6,925 nt of DNA from Xanthobacteraceae bacterium (GTDB lineage: Bacteria > Pseudomonadota > Alphaproteobacteria > Rhizobiales > Xanthobacteraceae): positions 1-6,925 of the forward strand of contig JASHRR010000023.1 in assembly GCA_030037185.1 (NCBI GenBank), written 5' to 3'. How positions within the stretch are numbered: the first letter of the stretch is position 1; each line of letters opens with the position of its first letter. Below, piece after piece: positions 1 through 6,575 of this stretch. Both the position numbers and the translations under genes were made by a program. Below the pieces are notes generated by a model. That model did not search any database and was not told the DNA's origin. It saw nothing but the letters and a program-made list of their open reading frames with translations.

Positions 1-792
1 CACGGGACTTTTCTCTCGTCTGCGAACGACGATCGACTCACACGGGAGCGTCGCCGTATCAGGGGTGATACGAAGACGGTCCGTCAGCTTTTCGAGGCAG
101 ATGCTAGCCTCTGCGTCCCCCACGACGAGACGCCTGCTACTTATGCGGATGTTCTCGTCAAACAAAGCCTCGGCGGCCGGATTTGCGTCCAACACGAACC
201 CAAGCCGATCGATCGCGATCGCGGGCTGGCGGACGGCGTTCAGCGCATTAGTGGCGCTTGACAATGAGATCCGACCAACGGCCGCAGACAGAGAGGCAAT
301 CTCGCTCAGCGGTCGCGATAAATCGGCCAGCACCCGCTTGTCGTCTGCTTCGAACGGACCTTCCTGGGGCGTGCGTTGGATAGATAGCCCCCACAGTGCT
401 GGGCCCGCCCAGATAGCGACCCCAGCAAACCATCGCAAACCGTACGGCGCTACAAGCTCGTTGTAATAACGACTCCGCTCCATCTCGTGCGGCGTTACTA
501 TGTCCTGATCGGTGACCACCTTCTGGCCTTTTAATATCAGCCGGAAGCCTCTGTCTGCCCGAAGATCGTGCGTGTGCCACTCATTGCAAAAGTAGGCGTT
601 GAGCATTTCGCTGAGCCCCGCGCTATGAGGAATATCGACCGTGCGCACGTCGCTCTGCAATAGCACCGCGCCGATCGCGCCAGCTGCCGCGCTGATCTCA
701 CTGAGGATTTCTGGCCATATCGCGGGCTCAATAGCGGTCTCGCCGAGCCGAGCGCAGGCATCTTCAAGCCGAGCCGTATCAATATCGCTCAT
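1..792 (-). CDS. LuxR-type transcriptional regulator, N-terminal 264 residues (C-terminus outside window)
   Basis: The minus strand is open without a stop from ATG at 792 to the window edge, and an in-frame stop (TAG, 819-817) lies upstream of the start. The protein begins MSDIDTARLEDACARLGETA. Residues 1-160 look like a GAF-like sensor region ('EWHTHDLRADRGF', 'GLRWFAGVAIWAGPALWGLS'). A helical linker follows at about 150-185, then a PAS-like segment at about 190-225 ('AIAIDRLGFVLDANPAAEAL'). This layout matches, from memory, the roughly 370-residue rhizobial regulators that end in a LuxR-type HTH. That HTH would lie to the left of the window, so the DNA-binding half is unseen and the intactness of the gene is unknown. 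No clear Shine-Dalgarno precedes the ATG. The gene is divergent from the dctP remnant, which suggests it once controlled that transporter. The ligand is unknown. Reading frames on either strand inside this span are shadows. Confidence 0.8.
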   Translation of the reverse strand, partial: MSDIDTARLEDACARLGETAIEPAIWPEILSEISAAAGAIGAVLLQSDVRTVDIPHSAGLSEMLNAYFCNEWHTHDLRADRGFRLILKGQKVVTDQDIVTPHEMERSRYYNELVAPYGLRWFAGVAIWAGPALWGLSIQRTPQEGPFEADDKRVLADLSRPLSEIASLSAAVGRISLSSATNALNAVRQPAIAIDRLGFVLDANPAAEALFDENIRISSRRLVVGDAEASICLEKLTDRLRITPDTATLPCESIVVRRREKSPV

Positions 793-1169
793 ATTGTGGA
801 GTGGGCTATACCTTAACTAACAATTAACATAACTGTACGGCATGAGCTAAATGGGTCAAGACATTCCTCCGTTCACCGATGTACTTTTCAACTGGATAAA
901 TTGCAGACCCGCTTGGCTTGCCTGCTCCCCGCTGCCCGCGAAATTGCGTGCCATCCTTTGGCGAATTAAGTCTCCAATACAATCGAACGAACCGGGTGGC
1001 GCAACATGTGTCAAGGTGTCGCCGCGTGTGGTTGCCCGCACATCGGATCCCCCCCAGATTAACATTCTGGCGCTCTGCCGAGTCATGTTACTATCGGGTT
1101 GTGCTCTGTTCACACGCATCATGTTCACCGCGCGCAGGCTTCGATCGCTCGTGCGGGAAGCAGCAACTC
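793..1169. other. Divergent intergenic region between the LuxR-type regulator and the dctP remnant
   Basis: These 377 bases carry no reading frame that I can match to a family on either strand. Short open frames (for example + from 851 and - from 1128) have no convincing ribosome binding site and look like random composition. The left edge is AT-rich (about 811-840) and contains an imperfect palindrome. The region should hold the promoters of both divergent genes, but no -35/-10 pair is convincing enough to call. Confidence 0.5.
813..827. promoter_or_regulatory. Imperfect 15-bp palindrome, possible operator
   Basis: The sequence TTAACTAACAATTAA lies 21 bases upstream of the LuxR-type start codon in an AT-rich patch. 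It is only partly symmetric (TTAA...TTAA). It resembles the palindrome at 2216-2230 (TTAGTTAGTAACTAA), matching at 10 of 15 positions. Position and AT-richness suit an operator or promoter element of the divergent region, but the regulator is unknown and chance is possible. Confidence 0.25.
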
Positions 1170-1959
<790 letters not shown>

Positions 1960-1985
<26 letters not shown>

Positions 1986-2150
1986 CGCCTGGAACGTGTG
2001 CTGGCCCCCGCACCCCTCCACGAAAGAGACAAGTTATCTTCTCGAAGGCGAGGCTACTCTCAAGATTGCGGGCCAATCGGATTGAAGGTTGGAGCCCGGT
2101 TATACGTTTTAATGCTCGCCACGAAAGCAGCAACACATCGCACCTGGCTG
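1960..2150 (+). pseudogene. Probable cupin-domain protein remnant
   Basis: Overlapping and following the dctP tail, residual homology resembles a small single-domain cupin. 'VGVSEIAPGT' leads, after a frame change, into 'WNVCWPPHPSTKETSYLLEG' and 'EATLKIAGQSD', which corresponds to cupin motif 1 (E-x-x-Y-x-LEGEATL). A stop follows at about 2083-2085, and another frame continues with 'LKVGARLYVLMLATKAATH', which resembles the 'GDLYVLNAGTKATW' of cupin motif 2. No start codon or N-terminal half is recognisable, so the remnant may have been joined to the dctP tail by a deletion. Small cupins often lie beside transport and catabolic genes. The LEGEA match is suggestive but short. Confidence 0.5.
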
Positions 2151-2214
2151 GGTGCTGATATAAAGAGGCCCCGTCCTGGGGTGGGGTGAAGTAGGAGGGG
2201 GCTAGGGAAGAAGA

Positions 2215-2231
2215 CTTAGTTAGTAACTAAG
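2215..2231. promoter_or_regulatory. Perfect 17-bp palindrome CTTAGTTA-G-TAACTAAG
   Basis: Two 8-base arms are perfect reverse complements around a single G. The site stands in a gene-free gap between the cupin remnant and the end of the minus-strand small-protein remnant, after a purine-rich stretch (about 2190-2214). It is AT-rich and has no T-tract, so it is more like a dimeric repressor site (MarR or TetR type) than a terminator. A gene it controls is not evident today. It resembles the imperfect palindrome at 813-827. Confidence 0.4.
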
Positions 2232-2246
2232 CACGCAACTGTTCGA

Positions 2247-2546
2247 TCAGTAGCAATATTTCTGGCGATTTATCGCGGAAGTAACGCAGCGGATATCCCG
2301 GTGTGTCAGCGAGGAGTCCTGGCCGTCGCCCATGTGCATCGGCACGGGTCGGTTCACCGATGCCGGAGTCAGGGGGATTTTACCCGCGAGACACTGAATC
2401 ACGAACCCCTCGTAGTGCCGCCGGTGGCTTTGCTGCACTGGCCCCAACCGGTCCTGCGCGAGCTTGTGGCAACTATCCCAGACCTGGTCGGCGAAGGTCG
2501 GCGTGATCGCTGCAACAATCGAGAGAGCGACAATTCACGCGCGCAT
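2247..2546 (-). pseudogene. Small secreted Cys-containing protein, stop at codon 4
   Basis: The minus strand has a strong ribosome binding site (AAAGGAGG, about 8 bases upstream of ATG at 2546). Translation reads M-R-A and meets TGA at 2537-2535. The same frame then runs on with a clear Sec signal peptide ('IVALSIVAAITPTFADQ') and a short mature region, 'VWDSCHKLAQDR', '...YEGFVIQCLAGKIP', ending at TAA/TGA near 2247. The two-Cys pattern (C-x-LA...QCLAGKIP) recalls small exported rhizobial proteins of unknown function. Those usually end soon after 'AGKIP', so the further residues here may be run-on. CGA to TGA is the simplest cause of the stop. Internal starts would skip the signal peptide, so the gene is probably dead, although promoter and ribosome binding site look intact. 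Confidence 0.6.
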
Positions 2547-2613
2547 TAACATCCTCCTTTTATCAAACATCGACGCAATAATTAGCTGGAGGCGCTTTGT
2601 CTTGACCGATTTG

Positions 2614-2642
2614 GGTATAGTGTTCTAGTTTATTTACAACAA
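2614..2642 (-). promoter_or_regulatory. Candidate sigma-70-type promoter for the small secreted-protein remnant
   Basis: On the minus strand TTGTTG (2642-2637) and TATACC (2619-2614) are separated by 17 bases in an AT-rich stretch. The start codon at 2546 would lie about 60 bases downstream of the transcription start. Orientation, spacing and position all fit the small secreted-protein remnant. There is no experimental support. Confidence 0.4.
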
Positions 2643-2748
2643 AACAGATACGTCCGAAATATTTACCCTTCCCTTTGGGGTTCCATCGCGCAGGCCCGCG
2701 CTGCAGTAATTCATCGAATCGCGGTAGGGAAACCCCGATCTAACGGCG

Positions 2749-3220
2749 TTACTGCTTGTCTCTTAATTGCTCGTTCCAGCGAGTCGCACTATTGCGTCTC
2801 AAATAAACGTAGTTCATCCGTTGTCCATCTGTTCGGGTACCCGTGAGCGTCAGTGGATAAGTCCTACCATCGGGCGAACCCTCTTTCAGAGAGCTGATGT
2901 TGGCGGTATTGGCATCAACTCGCCTTGCAGCAGCTGCGTCAACAATCCGAGAGCCGGTCACTGGATGGGTTTCCCATCTTTAATGACTTCCAAAATACGA
3001 TAGCTGCGGGTTCCCCGGCCTGTCGACGCCTACCGTGGCCTTTCGATTTTGTCCTTCCCTCGCTCGTATGCAGTCAAGCTTTTGTACGGTCGAGCGGGAC
3101 TGAATTTTGATTCGTGAGGTTTAGCCGCCAAAGCCCGAGCAGGGATCCGTTTGTCCAAAACCAATCTGAGGGACTCGGCAAATCGCTAGGCTTAGCATGA
3201 AACGTGGCACCTCGGCTCAT
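2749..3220 (-). pseudogene. Small lipocalin-like protein of unknown function, frameshifted
   Basis: The model is a roughly 150-residue rhizobial family, usually with a signal peptide, containing 'GTWKLNLAKSKF', a central 'GVDAQGNP...KYDGKDYPVTGS', and ending in 'VYDKQ'. On the minus strand these motifs appear in order but in three frames: 'LLGLWRLNLTNQN' (near 3130), 'KSLTAYERGKDKIE' (near 3070), 'KATVGVDRPGNPQLSYFGSH' (near 3020), a stop at 2982-2980, then 'RWETHPVTGS', 'ARRVDANTANISSL', 'DGRTYPLTLTGTRTDGQRMN' and a terminal 'DKQ' before TAA at 2749. The ATG at 3220 with GAGAGGA upstream is the likely original start region, but the signal peptide is no longer readable. Function is unknown; the family is recalled, not searched. 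Confidence 0.6.
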
Positions 3221-3882
3221 GTAGGTCCTCTCATAGCGTCTCCGCGCGATGGTAATCGCGGATGCGCAGTAAATTTCAGGACGGTTCCCGCTGTGGGACC
3301 CTTTCCGCGCTGTCTTTAAATTCACAGGACATCGGCACGTCCCTGGCAGCTTGCAGGCAAAATCTACGTCGGCACCCTCGCCCGACAACTAAAACAGTAG
3401 CTTAAATCGAAAGCTCAGTATAACGCTTCATGGTAACGAGTTTACGTTGCCGCTATGAGAAGGTCAATAGAATATCGCGTCATACACGTCCGCGATGCGC
3501 TAATTTCAAAATTCACGCAAATGCATTGACTGCCGCAGAAAGGCCAGTTGAGGAATGCCGGGGCCCGCGCGAGAGGCGGCGGCCATCGCCAAACCAACGC
3601 CGGACCCAGCAACGGCGTCCAGAAACGGTGCTTCCAGACCTCGGCCACGACGTGCATCGCAGCGGCGGCTGGTGAGATGAGTCGGTAACCCCGACCTCTC
3701 CGGGCGCAACGCATGATCCAAATGGACCATGACAAAAGTACACATCTCCGGACTCATTTCCCGTGGCCCTAGCCAATCGTCATGTTGAGCGCGGTGCCAT
3801 CGTTACTTTGCTCCATTTTTTTTTGGGACGTGGTGCCCACGGGGGGCAACCGACAGTTTGAGATAATCCAAGGAGAGAACGG
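3221..3882. other. Gene-poor stretch, no recognisable product
   Basis: Several short open frames exist on both strands between 3430 and 3776. None has a convincing ribosome binding site, signal or family motif, and overlapping frames are equally long, which is what GC-rich non-coding DNA gives. One minus-strand frame at about 3660-3570 reads 'AAMHVVAEVWKHRFWTPLL' and looks vaguely protein-like, but I cannot place it. A T9 run lies at 3816-3824 without a strong hairpin before it. The last 15 bases hold the ribosome binding site of the GYD remnant. Confidence 0.45.
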
Positions 3883-4327
3883 ATGAATGCGAAATTCCTC
3901 TTGATCGCTTCTGTCATTGCCATTGGGCTGGCCATGCCGGCGACTGAGCAACAGGCAAGTTCCCAACATCGCTAGGCAACCTTTCCAAATACACGGCGCA
4001 AGGGATCAAAGCGATGACCGACAACCAGAGGATCGTGCGGCTGCATACTCGAAGTCGAGCGAGACTTTCGGCGCGACGGTGGAGGCTGCTTATTTCTTCC
4101 CGATGTGAGATGAATTCGACGGAATCGTCATCACGCAAGTATCTAGCGATTCTGTCATGGAGGCGATTAACTTCGTCGTGCGTTCCACAGGAAGCTTCGC
4201 AACATTACAGGCAGTTCCACTCATTGCTAGTAGCGAATTCAAAACACTGATGGCAACGGCAACGCAAGGGACCGCGAACTACGTCGGACCGGGACGCTGC
4301 CGACTCGATCGCCGGCTCGCTTGCTAG
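3883..4327 (+). pseudogene. Secreted GYD-domain protein, frameshifted with internal stop
   Basis: AAGGAGAG (3870-3877) precedes an ATG that opens a Sec signal peptide ('MNAKFLLIASVIAIGLAMP', residues 1-20). The frame closes with TAG at 3973. The GYD-like domain continues in a second frame ('GNLSKYTAQGIKAMTDN', about 3955-4028), then a third ('EDRAAAYSKSSETFGATVEA', 'AYFFPM', TGA at 4106-4108, 'DEFDGIVITQVSS', 'AINFVVRSTGSFATLQAVPL', 'SSEFKTLMATA'), ending with TAG at 4325. The order 'TxQGIK...R..A..K..E..GATVEAAYF..G.FD.IVI...' is the GYD (alpha/beta ferredoxin-like) pattern. At least two frameshifts and one stop break it. GYD proteins are about 95-100 residues and usually lack a signal peptide, so the exported form is notable. 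It ends 39 bases before the MFS start codon and may once have been in an operon with it. Confidence 0.72.
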
Positions 4328-4353
4328 AAGCGCATGTGTACCCAAATTTGCTG

Positions 4354-4360
4354 AAAGGAA
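4354..4360 (+). promoter_or_regulatory. Ribosome binding site that decides the MFS start
   Basis: AAAGGAA lies 5 bases before ATG 4366. This supports ATG 4366 over the in-frame TTG at 4321, which has no Shine-Dalgarno, would add 15 residues lacking membrane character, and overlaps the end of the GYD remnant. Confidence 0.6.
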
Positions 4361-4365
4361 ACTCC

Positions 4366-5640
4366 ATGACTATAGCTGCTGATGCATCCGACCTACCCGT
4401 TCCGTGGTGGAAAGAGCCAACCAAGGACCAATGGTTGGCTTGGACAGCCGCGTGGCTCGGCTGGATGCTCGACGCCTTCGATTTCACGATTTTTCTCCTC
4501 ATCTTCGCACCGATCGCCTATGAGTTCGGCGTCTCGGTAACGGCAGTCGCGGCCGTGCTCACGTTAACGCTGTGGCTGCGTCTCCTCGGCGCAATGGGCG
4601 CCGGCTGGCTCGCCGACCGGATCGGCCGCAAAACGCCGCTTATGCTGTCGATTCTATGGTTCTCGGTCTGCAACTTCATTGCCGGCTTTTCACCGACTTT
4701 TATCTTTTTGTTCATCGTTCGTGCCACGCTCGGCATCGGCATGGGTGCAGAATGGCCGGCCGGCGCAAGCCTTGCGATGGAGTCGTGGCCGGCACGTTCG
4801 CGCGGCCTGATGAGCGGTCTGTTGCAGGGGTCATGGGGGCTTGGCTTTGCGCTCTCCGGCCTTGCCTACTCGATGTTCTTCGACTCGATCGGTTGGCGTG
4901 GTCTTCTCTGGATTGGCATCCTGCCGGCCCTCGTCTGCGTGTACATCCGTTGCTACGTTAAGGAGCCCGACGTTTGGGTGGAGAACCGCAAGCGACAACG
5001 CGAACAGAAACAGGAGCCGCGTGCACCACTTATCGGCATCTTCAAACGCGGACTTCTCGGCAATACGTTGAACGCGTGCTGGGCGATGGCCAGTTCCCTG
5101 ATCGTCTACTATTCGATCTACGGGCTTTATGCCACTTGGCTGCAAACCGAACTCAAGCTCACGGCCGCAATCGTTGCGACACCGATCTTGCTAGCCAATC
5201 TTGCTGGTTTTGCCGGCACCGGGTTCTGGGGCTTCGTCGGCGATCAAATCGGCCGGCGCTGGTCGATCATTCTCCCGGCGGCGCTGGGTTGCATTGTGGC
5301 GCCGATATACCTGCTCAGCAACGACGTGACCTGGATTGTCAGTGGTTTCATCATTCAGGGCTTGTTCGGCGGCGCGATCTATCAGTTCCCGAGTTACCTG
5401 ACCGAACGATTCCCGACCGAGGTGCGCGCCACAGCAAGCGGGTTTTGTTATCACGTTGGCGCAGTATTTGCTGGTTTCCTTCCGCCGGTGATTTCGTATT
5501 TTGCGGTTGAGCAGCACATGGGTTTTGCAATACCGATGTTGATAGGCACAGTAGTCGGCGGTGTGAGCGTAGTGATTGCAGTCCTGCTGAGCCCCGAAAC
5601 GAAGGGCAAAGTGTTCACTTCCGACTTGATGAGCCACTAG
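4366..5640 (+). CDS. MFS transporter, sialate/carboxylate:H+ symporter type (NanT/TIGR00891-like)
   Basis: This is a 424-residue inner-membrane protein of normal family length with about twelve helices: six at roughly 24-196, a charged loop at 197-230 ('VKEPDVWVENRKRQREQKQE'), and six at roughly 232-408. The first helix carries 'WLGWMLDAFDFTIFLLI' (31-47). MFS motif A is at 80-90 ('GWLADRIGRKT') with its second-half copy at 289-298 ('GFVGDQIGRR'). 'GMGAEWPAGASLAMESWP' (125-142) and 'LTERFPTEVRATASGF' (345-360) are typical of the sialate/carboxylate symporter group, and the end has the usual 'SPETKGK' (409-415). The likely role is proton-driven import of an organic acid; sialic acid, lactate or an aromatic carboxylate are all possible. 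Codon use and frame are clean along the whole length, in contrast to its broken neighbours. The GYD remnant lies directly upstream, and no separate promoter is evident. Confidence 0.9.
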   Translation: MTIAADASDLPVPWWKEPTKDQWLAWTAAWLGWMLDAFDFTIFLLIFAPIAYEFGVSVTAVAAVLTLTLWLRLLGAMGAGWLADRIGRKTPLMLSILWFSVCNFIAGFSPTFIFLFIVRATLGIGMGAEWPAGASLAMESWPARSRGLMSGLLQGSWGLGFALSGLAYSMFFDSIGWRGLLWIGILPALVCVYIRCYVKEPDVWVENRKRQREQKQEPRAPLIGIFKRGLLGNTLNACWAMASSLIVYYSIYGLYATWLQTELKLTAAIVATPILLANLAGFAGTGFWGFVGDQIGRRWSIILPAALGCIVAPIYLLSNDVTWIVSGFIIQGLFGGAIYQFPSYLTERFPTEVRATASGFCYHVGAVFAGFLPPVISYFAVEQHMGFAIPMLIGTVVGGVSVVIAVLLSPETKGKVFTSDLMSH

Positions 5641-5734
5641 CGTGACCGGACCAACTCCAATTCTGGGAGATTGCGATCCAGGCGGAGCGAAGTGCTAACC
5701 CGTTTATGTTGACTGAGAGCGGAGTGGCGGGGTG

Positions 5735-5959
5735 ATGGTCGCCCGGAGGCACACCTATGCTGAACTCGTCATCGTATTTGAGCGTAATGGCCAGGAGATC
5801 AGGCGACTGACGGCCCGGAACGGAGAGCAGGCTGCTCAGATGGCGGCCTTGCTCATAGCTGCGCTCGGCCGGCTTGAGGCGGGCGACGTTATGACGGTGA
5901 ATGAGCCCAGCAGTGATTTGATTGTCGAGGTCCTCCGCATCCCGCATCGGCAGGGATAA
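5735..5959 (+). CDS. Small protein of unknown function (74 residues)
   Basis: The frame opens at ATG 5735 (GTG 5732 is also in frame) with GGAG about 10 bases upstream, 94 bases after the MFS stop. The product is 'ARRHTYAELVIVFERNGQEI', 'RRLTARNGEQAAQMAALLIA', 'ALGRLEAGDVMTVNEPSSDL', then 'IVEVLRIPHRQG'. Its composition (alternating strand-like and amphipathic helix, D/E and R balanced, no signal or membrane segment) suggests a small soluble alpha/beta fold. It resembles short conserved proteins I associate with Bradyrhizobium, but I cannot name a family. Being unbroken next to the intact MFS gene supports it as real, possibly co-transcribed. An open frame of this length could also occur by chance in GC-rich DNA. 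Confidence 0.6.
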   Translation: MVARRHTYAELVIVFERNGQEIRRLTARNGEQAAQMAALLIAALGRLEAGDVMTVNEPSSDLIVEVLRIPHRQG

Positions 5960-6033
5960 GGGCCCCGCGGATATGGGACGCAGGCACGATTCTCTCGAGG
6001 CCTAGGCCAAAAGGCAGGCATCAACGATCAGCC

Positions 6034-6377
6034 TCAGCGACGCCCGCCGTATCGATCGGGATGGCTCGGATGCTGCCGCGGCGGCAAGAGCCGGCGTGTC
6101 GTCATCCGGGCCTTTTGTGCTGGCGCAGTCTCAACTTCAATTGGCTCTGCATTGAAGTCTACACCGTCGAGGTGCTGGACGAGCGTAATGATATCGCCCC
6201 GGTCTGGCAGCCGCGGCAGTTGGGTAACTGTTTGCTGGTGTTGGTCGTGTCGGTGCCGCCCCAAACGGGACAAGGGCCAACAACTTCTCGTCCTGGTCGC
6301 AGCAGTTTGATACCTCGACCGTGAATTTCACCGGCAATAGGCACAGCACGAGCCGTGGCGACTTCAAGTGATCGCAT
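6034..6377 (-). pseudogene. CHC2-type zinc-finger primase fragment (phage or plasmid type), frameshifted
   Basis: On the minus strand from ATG 6377, 'ATARAVPIAGEIHGRGIKLL' leads to 'GREVVGPCPVWGGTDTTNTS' and 'KQLPNCRGCQTG', then the frame drifts. A shift near 6200 restores 'GDIITLVQHLDGVDFNAEPI' and 'ETAPAQK' in the next frame. This is the classic CHC2 zinc-ribbon start of phage or integrated-element primases (GPCPxCGGTD...K.x.NCRGC..GGDVI.LV.HLDG.DF..AVE.L). Two defects are visible: the second Cys of the first CPxC pair is Trp ('PCPVWGG'), and a frameshift follows the second pair. No toprim or helicase domain follows on the left, so only the zinc-finger end remains. It marks an eroded mobile element. 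Confidence 0.72.
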
Positions 6378-6392
6378 GCGTCCTCGGATTTT

Positions 6393-6424
6393 GGAAAGAA
6401 GAGGCCGCCGGTCGGAGCGGCCTC
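6393..6424 (-). terminator. Possible Rho-independent terminator behind the antiporter gene
   Basis: GAGGCCGC (6401-6408) and GCGGCCTC (6417-6424) are perfect 8-bp arms around an 8-base loop. Read on the minus strand, the hairpin is followed by TTCTTTCC, a modest U-rich tract. On the plus strand A residues follow instead, so the minus orientation is favoured. It lies about 150 bases beyond the antiporter stop codon. Confidence 0.45.
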
Positions 6425-6575
6425 AAAATGCGTTAGAACGGCATCTTTTTTTCGGCCCGCATCAGCGGTCGACCTGGGTTAAACCGTGAACCGCGACCGC
6501 GAGGACGTAACTCCCTTGCGCAACTATGGCGGCCTAGATCATCGATGCCAGTCGAACGCGATTGTTCAACTTTGC
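6425..6575. other. Short intergenic gap, nothing recognised
   Basis: This gap holds a T7 run at about 6466-6472 and no reading frame or strong structure that I can support. It separates the antiporter stop codon from the hairpin. Confidence 0.4.

Noticed and set aside
65..466. Plus-strand 133-codon open frame
   Set aside because: It is antisense to the LuxR-type gene, rich in Ser/Arg/Ala as expected of a shadow, with no ribosome binding site or motif.
248..782. Two closed minus-strand frames overlapping the LuxR-type gene
   Set aside because: They lie in other frames of the same strand and have low-complexity, Arg/Ser-rich composition, whereas the edge-open frame has coherent domains.
3816..3824. 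T9 run as a plus-strand terminator
   Set aside because: No stable hairpin immediately precedes it; only a weak, bulged one follows.
4321..4365. TTG 4321 as start of the MFS gene
   Set aside because: No Shine-Dalgarno sits before it, it overlaps the GYD remnant, and ATG 4366 has a well placed AAAGGAA.
4572..5510. Long alternative frames inside the MFS gene on both strands
   Set aside because: These are shadows of a GC-rich gene. The MFS frame carries the membrane segments and family motifs.
5999..6008. GGCCTAGGCC palindrome and the nearby TGCCGC-G-GCGGCA palindrome (6074-6086)
   Set aside because: Short GC-rich palindromes are common by chance at this composition and lie at the edge of, or inside, the primase relic with no regulatory context.
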